Shown here one piece after another: positions 22,281 through 33,469 of a stretch of DNA of 64,000 bases. A program made the position numbers and the translations under genes. Source of the DNA: Phragmites australis (taxonomy: Eukaryota > Streptophyta > Magnoliopsida > Poales > Poaceae); the NCBI RefSeq assembly GCF_958298935.1, contig NC_084935.1, positions 3,234,001 through 3,298,000 on the forward strand, written 5' to 3'. Under the pieces are notes generated by a model that saw nothing but the letters and a program-made list of their open reading frames with translations, had not been told where the DNA came from and did not search any database. How positions within the stretch are numbered: position 1 is the stretch's first letter; every line of letters starts with the position of its first letter.

Positions 22281-23480
22281 TTAATAAATTATAATTGTTT
22301 CGTTCATGTACATGAGGAGCGTATAGAGGGGCGGAGGCATGCGGGACTGGGCATTAGTGAATGCTGAGCACCTACAAAGGTGGATGGAGTCAGCCGTGGT
22401 GAATGTCATCGTTCCTGCTAGACAACACAATGACACCATATACTGGGAGTAACTTTCGTTGTACCATCCGCGTACGCATGCCACCTTACTCAGCAGACTT
22501 GTATAGCCGGACCCCAGACCCTTCCTTCAGGATCGTGTTTGCCTTCTTCACATTATGGTAATTGTTGTGATACTTATAACAATTTTTATTGGTTAAACCT
22601 CTGTATTACTGAAATAACCCTCATCTTATACAAATCGACGAGGCGTACGAGATATACGCAAGCGGAGCAAGCTTGTGGGAAAGCAAGCTGGTCATCAACA
22701 CTGAGGGATCGAAACCCTCTCCAGGACTACATGAGAACGAGAGGGTCCCGCTTCCTATCTGCTAACGTGGTCTAGGTGGTTGTACCCCGCATTGGAGTGG
22801 TATGACCTACCAGCTATGGATCCGTCTCGTGCCTCCTATAGTAGCCGCTCGTCCGGTTCCCATGACGAACCCGTTTAGGCACAGTCGTGAGAGACAACTT
22901 CTACTTCGGAGTATCACGAAGAGTGCACGCAGGCTCCTGCGCCCGAGCAGTATATATTAGGTTCACAGGCCCCGTAGTGGACACAACCTCCACAATCTAC
23001 GTTGACACCTTCGCCTACAGCATTGATAAGTCACGAAGACATCGTTGACTGTATGCAGCAGACGCCTGACTGGAGTGGCACACATGATTTTGATTGGGCT
23101 ACTACAATACAGGCCGCCAGCTTCACCGAGCTCCTCAGCTCACAGTGCCCCCAATATCCTGATGCACCTGAGGGTTCATAGTGGTACTAACAAGGTGAGC
23201 CTTTGACACACCGAACTCCATCGGAGCATGTTCTAGGGGCGTCCACACTGCTGTATGAGGATCCTTCTTCGTGGTACATGCAGATACAGAGTTAGCGGGT
23301 AGGATACACATTCGATGGGGGTCCCACAGGGCAAGATGTTGATAATGATGAGCAATAGAACACGAGGTAGGGGCTAGCGTAGGCCGCTGGAATGAGGGTC
23401 ACTCACCCACCAGACGCGTATACTCCTAGGGATTGTGTGCGGCGTCAACGTCGTTGAATCACTAGTGCAATTGTTCGGTG
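22281..23480 (+). pseudogene. Remnant resembling the C-terminal part of a plant-mobile-domain transposon protein
   Basis: Plus-strand reading in one frame gives RDWALVNAEHLQRWMESAVV, VIVPARQHNDTIYWE and LYHPRTHATLLS near 22340-22500, and after a gap a Pro/Ser/Gln-rich tail ending HPPDAYTPRDCVRRQRR near 23405-23455. That tail style, ending in PPD-YTP-D---RQRRR, recalls plant-mobile-domain (PMD) proteins carried by some Mutator-like elements. Several stops are present. The identification is tentative. Confidence 0.4.
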
Positions 23481-25280
23481 CACTTGTACTTGTCAACGAC
23501 ACATATATTATTGATTTTATTATCGTAGTCATTCCTATTACGTATTATTCATTGTATTGTTAACTTAATTATTTTTAGTTTATGTAATGCTTGTCAAATA
23601 ATTATGGCACACAATTTATGTAATGTTTGTCAAATAATTATAATATCAATAATTGTTTAATATTTCTTAAATAATTAGGGATTCGTGCTTTGATACAGAG
23701 CCATAACGTTGCAATAAAGGATCGATAAATCTATAGCAGGATCTTCGAGTATAGGCTTTCCATGGACACCTACAACGATCCATATAGCACTTAATACCTC
23801 ATTGTAGGCTGTGCGTGAAGGGAAAGATGATTCCTTCAAGAAGAGCAGCCTAATCCAAACCATGGCTAAATTACACGCAAGACCCTTTTGTTCTGTGTTA
23901 ACCACTCCGCTCTAACATATAGCCACCGAGGACCTTAGGGCCCTCTTGCACGAGCAGCGTCAAACGTATCTCAGAGTGTGCGAACTAGCCGACCATCATT
24001 CTATTCTAGGTTCCTCTATGAGATAAAGAATAATAGTGATATTGTCCGACCAGTATGCATCTTACATTCAGGTTCGTAATTTCCTATATGCTCACCCTAC
24101 TTATCTTTTTTTTCATTGATTTGAATGCTCCTCTTTTGCATTAGGCGTTCCCAGAAGACGCACAGTTGATCAACAAAAATATCACAAACTTCTTGGTGAT
24201 GTATATACTATTCGGCGGGGGTGTCATGCTTGGTTCGCGTAGAAGACGACGACGGTCAGCGAACCTAAGGGGTACAGGGGTGCCCTCTACTACTCATCCA
24301 TAAAATGATGAGAACGATGATGATGATGATTTAATGCCCCTAATGCCTCGACGTTCCAACAGCAATACAAGAGAATGTTCAATAATCACTGTAAGAGGAC
24401 GTTCCCGCACCACATCGAGATGATGTACAACCGACAAGAAAATAGGACATGCTAATATCGTGATGCTCAAGATGATGGCGACGACAACGATTTCATACCA
24501 CAATAACCCCTCCCTCCGAGGCCTCCATCTCTGGAATACATTGATGACCTAAAAATGATGGTGGATTTGTTGGTACCCATTTTTACAATTTTCCATTACC
24601 ACTTCGGAGACGACAACCATCTTATTCTAATAGCATTAACTAGCACAGCTGGCATTCTTCTGCTAATTTGTGTCACCACTTTCCTCCGCCATCTTGATAT
24701 GATCTGGGTATTCAACATCTATGCACTACGAACTATGCAAATAGCAGGTAGGACTATTTATTTTGTTTACGAACTATTTGTCTAATCCATGTGATGGTAA
24801 GTTTATTATATTAACATACTATCCAAGCACAATTCTTTCTAGCATATGAAAGGTATTTGTGAACTCAAGCTTTAGACACTCCAATGTATCATCAGCACCT
24901 TGGGGACTAATATTAATTGTAACTCTAAAATCAATAATATGATTGTATAAACCATTCAACCTTGGGCTCTGCTTGCTTTAGGATGAATTTTTAAAGCAGG
25001 ATTCGACTTTGGATTAAAATCAATGGGATAGATATTACTTCTACACCCACTCAAAATCAACAGCTTTCACAGGGAATGTTTTCATACGATTTTATACCTC
25101 CATGCAGAGGTAACAGTAACTCAATGTTGAACCTTTGCAAAATGAAATGACCACACCAAGCAACAACTTTCATAGGAAATCTCTACTAAGCATGAATGCC
25201 ATAACTTTTACAGCTTTCACATGGAATCCTATGCTCCAGCCCCCAGCCAACCTCATGCACTCAGTCCATACACCAGCCCC
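23481..25280. other. Unclassified degraded repeat DNA
   Basis: AT-rich spacer (23500-23680) then degraded sequence. A plus-strand segment at 24140-24300 reads AFPEDAQLINKNITNFLVMY and GGGVMLGSRRRRRSANLRG, followed by an acidic DDDDD run; it may be a second transposon-protein tail. No intact gene. Confidence 0.4.
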
Positions 25281-25283
25281 CAG

Positions 25284-25295
25284 CCAATATAAATA
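25284..25295 (+). promoter_or_regulatory. CCAAT/TATA-type core promoter of a transposon gene
   Basis: CCAATATAAATAGCCCC places a TATAAATA box at 25288-25295, about 100 bases upstream of the degraded zinc-finger ORF. The surrounding A/C-rich leader (TCTTTCAACTGCAATATC, CTCCACCAAGCCC) is typical of a plant 5' leader. Confidence 0.5.
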
Positions 25296-25386
25296 GCCCC
25301 ACCCTCATCCATGGATAGACTACTACTTCCTCAGCTCTTTCAACTGCAATATCTTCATTAGCTCCACCAAGCCCACCTAAGAAATA

Positions 25387-25935
25387 TTGAGGGATTTTCA
25401 TCCTCTAGGGGTTTTGAACCGCCGATGTAATTCTATGGCGACCCTTGTAGTCTTTGTGAGTCTCAGGACATCTCCTACACCCATGGTCTACGCTTCTTCA
25501 TATATGTCAACTACCAGTATGACAAGCCTCGATATGAACCATACGAGTACCTACCAGTATAACAACGTATATCACTAATATGGCACTTTCCATATGATTT
25601 TATGCATTGTCTTACTAATCTTCGCTCTTGTTTCATTTGTCCGGTCTCCTCCACCTATCTATAACTTCATGGAATGGTTGGACATGGAGCAAAATACGCA
25701 CCGAAAGCGGTGGATCGACATGAGCATTCGGTAGAGAAGGGAAGAGTCAACAGCAGGAGAAACTATAGCTCAAGCGTCAGGAAGAGGAGCGTATGAGGAA
25801 GGCAGCCAAGGAGCGTGCCGTGACTAGGGCATGCGAAGCAGAGAGGGAAAGGAAGCGAGAGAGAGCCTATCCCACTAAAACGGAGGGCCCTGATGCCCTA
25901 CGAAAGGACAAATATCCTAGGTACACTTAGTAGAG
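25387..25935 (+). pseudogene. GRF-type zinc-finger transposon protein remnant
   Basis: One frame reads FEPPM then a stop, FYGDPCSLCES, HGLRFFIYVNYQYDKP and YEPYEYLP (25408-25566). After an intron-like break it continues PPPIYNFMEWLDMEQNT and RKRWIDMSIR (25652-25735) and a charged region rich in Arg and Glu. The order (C-G-PC, then G-RFF, then F-EW-D-EQ) matches short GRF zinc-finger proteins common in grass repeats. The expected start codon reads ATA, and stops interrupt both parts. It probably belonged to the same Mutator-type element as the upstream remnant. Confidence 0.5.
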
Positions 25936-26429
25936 AGTATTTATTGCAACCCGATCTATTTTCCTTTCCTAAGACATATTTAGTTTAACAGCGACACGCT
26001 ATTAAGTTAGTCTTTAGGCGTACCATGCATGCTAACGTTTGTCGTCGTCATCTCTTTATGGTTAGGGTCTGTTCGCGCAACGACAAAAAACCTCATATTG
26101 CATGTAATGTTTACCAGCATATGTAACATCTATACCGGATTATATGATAATCGTACTTCACAATTATTATTGTTCAACAAATTAGATTTGTATCCTCCCG
26201 ACATTACTTCCCTAAAAAATTACCAACACAAATACATTAAATGAATAATAAAATATCAATAAAATTATGACATACTCACTCATCTAGTTTCTTTATTTAT
26301 TTATTCACTTGTGCCCTATTAAAACTAAATTGTGCTACAAAACCAGCCCACTCATATTTTATAGCGAAACACGGCAGCGTGTGGGTTCAAAAAGCGACAA
26401 AAACGAAACAACGCGACCGTCGCTTTGGG

Positions 26430-26727
26430 CCGGCCTGTATTCGATACATGAGGTGCCGAATACAGCACTGTTCATCGTAGTCGGTATCTCAGGTGCCTAA
26501 TAACGAATGCAAGATATTTTCGGCATCTTAGGTGCCGAGTACAATGAACATTGTCATATTCGGCACCTCAGGTATTGAATACATGAGTTTTCGGTACCTC
26601 AAGTATTGAAATCGATTTTTCATGTTTGAGATGCCGAATACAGGTGCTAGATTTGTAAATACGCCGATATGTTGCCTATTTTAACTAATACGGTTACATT
26701 TGTTGCCTATTTTTAGATTTTTGCTGT
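26430..26727. mobile_element. Terminal fragment of a CGGCACCT-rich Mutator-like family
   Basis: Repeated GGTGCCGAATAC / TATTCGGCACCT palindrome units, then GCTAGATTTGTAAATACGCC, GATATGTTGCCTATTTT and a TTTTTGCTG end. The same order and end occur at the right terminus of the fold-back element ending at 33469. It lies exactly against the left edge of SKP1 duplication copy B, so it marks the right end of a larger element whose left end I could not identify. Confidence 0.6.
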
Positions 26728-26729
26728 TT

Positions 26730-28750
26730 TCATGCCATTCTGCATGGAATTTGCTACCCCACCTTTACCGTGACAAAATTGTGCTAAAAACGACACAATG
26801 GAACACATATTTTCCAATTAGTGACTGTTCCACAACTCATGTATTAAAAGATGCAGAACAGTTATGGGATTGGAATGGTATCCCCTGTTCAATTCATATT
26901 TGAAACCAAGCATAGCCAGAAATTGAATCGTACTCAAACGTAACAAGTAGACAAGATCCTTATCCATCACACCCCTGGTGCAGAATGACAGGACTTGGTT
27001 GAACCTTTTGGAGAGAATTAAGACGTGCTTTGTATGGTCCTGACCCACATGCCAAAATCAGTACCAGAATACTAGAAACAGACACCGAGCAACCTTCCAA
27101 TTGTTTAACTGAATGTAATTAAACAAACTCAACATCCAATTTAGGATACAATATTAAATTTCTATTCATGCGAACAGATCGCCACAGAGATTGAGAGAAT
27201 TAAGACGTGCTTTGCATGGGATTGAATACACTCGACACGAACATTTCAGGATTATATATTCACTTCATGCAAGCAGATCAAGGGTACTAGCCAGAACACC
27301 TTCAATCAAGGGTAGCTGAACACATAGGACAGAAATAGAGTAATTTCATGTGATTAATCAGAAGTGACAGGCGCATCAGTCACTGCAACTTCGTACAAGC
27401 AGATTTGCAGAGATTGAGCAATCACACTACCACCAATTGCATGGTACTAAGCAAGACATGACATGCATTTCGGGAAACACAATAATCACTTCGTGCGAGC
27501 AGAGCAACAGTACTAGCTAGAACACAATCGATCAAGGATAGTATAACTAGAACACATGATACAGAGACAGAGCAAATCATGTGCTTGATCAGAAATGACA
27601 GGCGATTATCAGAGTATGACATTCACTTCAAGCAAGCAGTTCAAAGTTTCCACCACACATTCGGCTCTCTTCTTCTTCGACAGGACAAACTGAAAAGGCT
27701 ACCTACGCAATGCAAGTGTGTATAGACCGAGTTGATCTGAACCTATTAATCCGTGACAGCTAAGAAGCAACCACTACGATGGACGTCATAAGAATGGAGG
27801 CAGTAGATCGAAACCGCTAGGCCGGCAGATCCAGTGAGATCGATGTTGGCGCAGCAGTGGCTTTGAGTTCGAAGGCTCCTAGTCGTCGAAGGCCCAGGCG
27901 TACTCCCGGCGCATCTCCTCCTCCTCCTCCTTGGTGAAGTCATTCAGGATGTTGAAGGTCTTGCGGATCTCGTCAGGGGTCTTGCCCTTCATCATGTCGG
28001 CGACCTTGCGGCAGGTAGCGTCGAGGAGCCCGTCAATGACGAGGTAGTCGGCGGCCACGATGAGGTCGAAGAGGTCGTCCTGGCTGAGGCCGTTGACGAG
28101 CTTGCGGTCCCACTTCCCCAGGTCCTCCGACGCGTCGGCGGTGTTGTCGCTGCTGCTGCCGGCCGCAGCGCTGGGGTCGGAGTCGGACTTGGCGGCAGCC
28201 TTGGCGTGCTTTTCGCAGTACATGATCACCTTCTCCAGGGTCCTTGCGGCGACTTTGGGGAGCGGGATGCCGTTGTCGGTGCCGCCGCCTTCGATCACGT
28301 GTCTGAGAAGCGTCGAAAGCTGCGCCGCCGCCTCCGACATGTGGAACTCCTCCCCGTCCGAGCTCTCCAGGGTGACCATCCTTTCGCCGGCCACCTCCTT
28401 CGCCGCCGCTCCCTTCTCCCCCTTCTCCGCCGCCATCGCGCTCGCTCGCTCGCTCAACCACGAAACCCTCGCTTCGCTAGGCGCTCTCACGGTGAGCGGG
28501 TGAAGGAGTGGGCACGAGCCGAATGATCAGATCGGGGACTTGGGGTGGCTCTGCTTTATACCCACTCCACGCTTCACGGGTTCGGGTCGCCCGGGGAGTG
28601 GCGTGGTGGCTGCCTGGCTGGCACCAGCCAATCCATTTCTTCTGCCGCAAGAATGGTCCTGAGGTCTGGGCCGAATTGGTTCGTTTCTTCGTTCCGACAA
28701 CTGGGCCGAATGGGAAGGGGCTCTATTTTCTGGGCCTAATTGGGCTTCTG
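26730..28750 (-). repeat. Segmental duplication, copy B (SKP1-like unit)
   Basis: Counterpart of 17430-21055. It lacks the Harbinger-like, Tourist-like and hAT insertions of copy A and so shows the ancestral arrangement across that part. Its 3' flank holds extra repeats of CAAGCAGATC/GAGATTGAG-like units (27160-27620). It is bounded on the left by a Mutator-type terminus and on the right by a Mutator-type element at 28787. Confidence 0.85.
27879..28436 (-). CDS. SKP1-like protein, copy B
   Basis: A single exon encodes 185 residues, clearly paralogous to copy A along the full length. It shares the VTLESSDGEEF start of the BTB/POZ-like fold, IPLPKV, VIMYCEKH, WDRKLVNGL, LFDLIVAADYLVIDGLLDATC, VADMMKGKT and the ending REYAWAFDD. 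Compared with copy A the N-terminal extension is about 10 residues shorter. Conserved SKP1 surfaces for F-box binding are retained, so it is likely functional as an SCF adaptor, though expression is unknown. The start at 28436 aligns with the start of copy A; an upstream in-frame ATG at 28490 would add 18 residues without similarity to the family. Confidence 0.92.
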   Translation of the reverse strand: MAAEKGEKGAAAKEVAGERMVTLESSDGEEFHMSEAAAQLSTLLRHVIEGGGTDNGIPLPKVAARTLEKVIMYCEKHAKAAAKSDSDPSAAAGSSSDNTADASEDLGKWDRKLVNGLSQDDLFDLIVAADYLVIDGLLDATCRKVADMMKGKTPDEIRKTFNILNDFTKEEEEEMRREYAWAFDD

Positions 28751-28786
28751 TAGGCTCCACTGGGTTAAGTCGGCCTATTTAAAATT

Positions 28787-29408
28787 GAGAGATGTTAAAT
28801 ATCTGATGATAGATTTTAGGGATAATATGTCAAATTTATAACCTTCTAATTGGTGTTGAGATTCATGATGGACTCCTCTTCCACCTCCAACAAACTCCGA
28901 CGAGCTCCATAAACTCTGCAAAGTTAGGGTTTTGGGTTAGGGTTCAAGATTTTGGGGGACTTATGGGCATCCGGCTCTAGAAGATGGTCGGGGAGCTCAT
29001 CAGCTCGGCAGTGGTGGCGGGCGGGGGTCGGGATGGCGAGGCGGCAAGGGCGCTGCCCACCACAGTGGTGGTGGATGGCGGTTGGGTCGACGATGGTGGC
29101 GAGGGCGTGGATGTTGGAGTAGTTAGCGTCGACGACAATGGCGTGCAGCGGCTCTGATGGCGATGGTGCCGCCGGAGCCGGATAGGGTGGCGGTAGAGGC
29201 GGGGGAGCTCAAGAAAAAGAGCTAGGATCCGTCAGAGGAGCGGCGAAGGGCGCCGAAAGAGGGGTGACAGAGGTGGAGGGAGGGGCGGTGTAGGCGGGCA
29301 GGTTGCGCTAGCGCCGGGGACGGCGCCAGTGAGGCGGCGCGAGGTCGAGTCTGGAGTGGAGATGGGAGTCAAGCTAGGAGAGATGGGGTGGGGTGGGGAT
29401 TAGGGTAG

Positions 29409-29458
<50 letters not shown>

Positions 29459-29557
29459 AATATGAGATAAATCTGGACTATCTAATCTGGATTGAATGGT
29501 CCAAAATTTGACAGATTTAGAGTACCTAAATTTGTCATCAGATAACTAGATACTCCC
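28787..29557. mobile_element. Mutator-like element with GC-rich cargo (possible Pack-MULE), 771 bp
   Basis: The ends form an imperfect inverted repeat of about 60 bp (left GAGATGTTAAATATCTGATG, right complement GAGTATCTAGTTATCTGATG, both followed by a GTCAAATTT block). A perfect 9-bp target duplication TTTAAAATT lies at 28778-28786 and 29558-29566, diagnostic of Mutator. Between the AT-rich ends is a GC-rich stretch (28870-29400) with gene-like composition, so gene-fragment capture is likely. It sits 351 bases upstream of the SKP1 copy B start codon. Confidence 0.8.
29413..29455. repeat. (AT)n microsatellite
   Basis: About 20 TA units inside the right arm of the Mutator-like element. Confidence 0.95.
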
Positions 29558-29566
29558 TTTAAAATT

Positions 29567-31090
29567 AGTGTATTGCTACGCTTGGCCCAGTCATGTGGGC
29601 TGTAGTTATATTTCTACCTTTTTTTGGAACTTGGCAAAGTGCTGATTTCGTACTGAAACTAATGGTAGATCTTGAGAGGGGCAAGTAAAGATATCAATGG
29701 GATCTGATCCTCAATTCTTCATGAGGAATTCCTCTTTTAGGGAAGGAATCAGGAGATTTTGTTTCTCGCGGAGATACAAATGGTAGAAAAATAATTCTCC
29801 TCGGGTCTAGTGGGGACATGTATGTGAAAGTATTCTCTGTCTCTTTCTCCGTGAGGACCTACTTAGACCATAATACTTATATATGTATATATATATTATG
29901 TAACTATATAAGACCTATTCATTCAATATCTTGTACTCCACCTCATTTCAGGACCAATCAACCAACAACTCAACACCAACCTACTCATCCTAGGTTTATC
30001 CATTTAATTGTTAAGGGGATGGATTCTTCGTTGGGTCCTCATTCCCTATACAAGGATAGTGATAGGGAGAAAATATTCCTCACAAGCAGAGATAGAGATA
30101 GGATGAGAAATTTTCTTCTATTTGATGATAGGGATGAAGAACCATTCCTTGATGAAGAATTCCCCTTAATATATCTGGGCTCAATCAATAGGCTCAAGAC
30201 CCTCTACCCAATGTCACTTCTTTATAGCTTCTTTCTTTATTTTTTTAAGAGAAAGAGGAAGAAGATCAGTCTCTCTTCCCCCGTAACTTTGATGCGTCCG
30301 CCACTGTCTGAAACGACAGGATTTGCTACTAACTAGTAGTTAACGTTGACTAGTTATTTATGTGGTTAATGGCTTCTGTTTATGGCTCTCCGCGTATGAC
30401 CTGTGTCTTTCTTTTACTCAAGTGGGCTTCTGGTCTCCATGCGCAGCGGCTTGTGTAGGCTTTTTCTTTTGTCGTGGCCTGGTTGGTTTAGCGCTTGCAC
30501 AGCCTGGTTGTTTGTTTGTTTGTGATTTTGGACGGTGTATTGGTTTCACCTTTCACGTGTGTTGTACCCAACAGGGGCTAGTTTCCTTCGACTTCTTCTT
30601 TTTCTTTCTTTTCGCTAATTGACGTGCTGCAGATGGATGGTAGAAATACAAATTAGGTTGTGTGACCGAGTGTCTAATTTTTTTATTAACAAATATCCCC
30701 TTTTCTTAAAAATTAGTTCTATTAGGTTTAGCAAATTGTTGAATCAAGTAACGTGAACATTCCTCGCTGAGCTAATTAACGAAAACTTTATGCTGTGGAC
30801 TTCTTTCCGTCTTGACCTATTGTCCCTTTCACTATTAATTGGTTTCTTTATTCTATCTCGTGGGCGGCTTGGGCCCCTCCCACCACCACCGGCCCACATG
30901 CGTTGAGCTCGTACAGTTTTTTTAAAATTTTCTTTTCTTTCTTTTTTGCCTTTGCTAAATTTATTTTTATGGAACATATAAGATGGTCGGTTGTATAAGG
31001 TGATCGGCTAGTTTTGGTCCACTATTCGGGTTTATGCTTTTCTGGTTTTGGTAATATGTTTTTTATTCCCTTTTCCATGCACAATTTATT
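29567..31090. other. Intergenic DNA without a recognised gene
   Basis: The segment 29685-30180 (AAGATATCAATGGGATCTGA then GGAATTCCTC repeats and GATAGGGAGA-like units) resembles the subterminal style of grass hAT MITEs, but paired ends were not found. The open frame at 29818-30336 has low-complexity composition and no family signature. The rest is AT-rich with short poly-T runs. Confidence 0.4.
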
Positions 31091-31470
31091 TCGATGTTTC
31101 AGAAAAAAAAAATTAGACTCGCTAAATCAACATTTTTAACAAGCAACGTTGATCCAACATTTTTTTATCACATTACCAAAAAAGAGGTTTATCCAATATT
31201 TTTCACATCAGCTAAATATGTTGGTCCAACATTTTTTCATGTTACCCAAAAGATGCCGATCCAATATTTTTTCACGTCACCTAAAGATGTTGATCCAACA
31301 TTTTGTATGCCGCCTAAAAAATCCAATTTTTTCACGTTACCCAAAAATGTTAATCAATAATTTTTTACATCACCTAAAATTGTTGATCCAACATTTTTCA
31401 TGTCTTCTAAAAAGTCCAACCTTTTTTCATGGACCTAAAATTTGTTGATCCAACATTCTTAATGCATATG
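31091..31470. repeat. Degenerate tandem repeat built on GTTGATCCAACATTTTTTCA
   Basis: About ten diverged units of roughly 35-37 bp repeat the cues GATCCAACATTTTTTCA and CACCTAAAA. The array ends just before the target duplication of the adjacent fold-back element. It gives rise to repetitive open frames that are not genes. Confidence 0.75.
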
Positions 31471-31500
31471 AAAGGTCTTTTCAACAAATCACATATAAAA

Positions 31501-33469
31501 GGCAGCAAAAATACAAAAATAGGCAACATACGTCAGCGTATTTGCAAAAATAGACAACATATCAGCGTATTTGTAAATCTAGCATCTGTATTCGGCACTT
31601 TAAAATCCGAAAACTCAATTTCGGTACCTCAAACTCCGAAAATACGTCGGACCCACTGATTTCAGCAACTGAAATACCGAATATGACACTGTTCACTGTA
31701 TTCGACACCTCAAATACCGAAAACACGCTGTATTCGGCAACTGAGTTGCCGAAGCAGTTGCCGAATACGGCTTCTACCGTGCAGCGACAAGCTAGCAAGC
31801 TACAGTAGAACGCAGAAATGTGTTAAAAATTCATGTTTTTTATTTAACTCACGATTTTATTTGGGAGTATAAAAATAGTCTAAAAATTCTAAACATTTTC
31901 ACGAACAAAATAGAGGTCACTAGCAATCCGTTTTAATTGGTTTGATCCAAAAAGCATGAGCCAATATTTAATTAAAATTCTCTAAATAAGCTAACTTTTA
32001 TAAATTCTAGCAATTTTTAATACCTCAAATAAATTCTCAAAAATCTAGAAAAAATCACTAATATTCTTCTAATGTGATGTACTAATTTATAAAAATATTT
32101 CGAACCCTATGTTATTTGGTGAAAAAATAAGTTCCTTTATAATGATCCATTTATATGCATTCTTATCATTTCATGTCATATTCTCTTTTAATTCAATTTG
32201 AATAAAAATAAACGCATACATTCTCTTTTAATTCATTTCATGCGATATTCTCTTTTGTGGAGGATGACCGCCCTTGTTGTCATGGCTGGAGTGATGTGAA
32301 GATATACGGCTGAGAAGATGAAAAGCATGACAAGGCAAGAAGATGTTGCGCACTTGCGAAGGTGTTTCGATCTACCGAGGAGTGACAATGTTTGGTTGGA
32401 AATATTTTGCTTCCTTAGTGCAGACAACAAAGGTGCATGAAAATCAATCTCAATATGTTCATGTTGACTGCATCACATGAGAAGAATATTAGCACATCTC
32501 ATCGTCAAATGTGCTGGGTGAGCTTGAAATGATAAAAGAGAATATCACATGAAATGAATTAAAAGAGAATGTATGCGTTTATTTTTATTTAAATTAAATT
32601 AAAAAGAGAATATCACATGAAATGATAAGAATGCATATAAATGAGGATGTCAAACAGAGGGGATATTAGCACATCTCATCGTCAAATGTGCTGGGTGAGC
32701 TTGAAATAATAAAATATTAGTACATGAAATGAAATGAATTAAAAAGAGAATGTCACATGAAATGAATTAAAAGAGAATATGACATGAAATGATAAGAATG
32801 CATATAAATGTATCATTATAAAGGAACTTATTTTTTCACCAAATAACATAGGGTTCAAAACATTTTTATAAATTAGTACATCACATTATAAGAATATTAG
32901 TGATTTTTTCTAGATTTTTGAGAATTTATTTGAGTATTAAAAATTACTAGAATTTATAAAAGTTAGCTTATTTAGAGAATTTTAATTAAATATTGGCTCA
33001 TGCTTTTTGGATCAAACCAATTAAAACGGATTGCCAGTGACCTCTATTTTGTTCGTGAAAATATTTAGAATTTTTAGACTATTTTTATACTCCCAAATAA
33101 AATCGTGAGTTAAATAAAAAACATAAATTTTTAACACATTTCTGCGTTCTACTGTAGCTTGCTAGCTTGTCGCTGCACGGTAGAAGCCGTATTCGGCAAC
33201 CGAGGTGCCGAATACGGTATTCGGCACCTCGGTTGCCGAATACAGCGTGTTTTCGGTATTTGAGGTGTCGAATACGGTGAACAGTGCTGTATTCGGTACT
33301 TTAGTTGTCGAAATCAGTGGGCCCGACGTATTTTCGGAGTTTGAGGTACCGAAATTGAGTTTTCGGATTTTAAAGTGCCGAATACAGATGCTAGATTTAC
33401 AAATACGCCGATATGTTGTCTATTTTCGTAAATATGCTAGCGTATGTTGTCTATTTTTGTATTTTAGCC
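31501..33469. mobile_element. Mutator-like fold-back element with about 0.75-kb inverted arms
   Basis: The left arm (31501-32250) is the inverted complement of the right arm (about 32720-33469) almost throughout, around an unpaired centre. A perfect 9-bp target duplication, CATATAAAA, lies at 31492-31500 and 33470-33478, which indicates Mutator-type transposition. Each arm contains a cluster of CGGCACCT/AGGTGCCG palindromes, a GCGACAAGCTAGCAAGC block and the AT-rich module also seen at 17700-18040 and 52890-53240. The centre repeats GTGCTGGGTGAGCTTGAAAT and GATATTAGCACATCTCATCG twice. No transposase is encoded. Confidence 0.88.

Noticed and set aside
29818..30336. 172-codon frame
   Set aside because: Composition is low-complexity, with no recognisable domain, and the context is repeat DNA.
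31094..31448. Repetitive frames with PTFFH-like units
   Set aside because: Translation of the degenerate tandem repeat; the periodicity is a DNA repeat, not a protein family.
31501..33469. Possible CRISPR-like array or satellite because of repeated CGGCACCT palindromes
   Set aside because: Spacing is irregular, the units are mirrored in two inverted arms, and a 9-bp target duplication shows it is a transposon in a plant genome.
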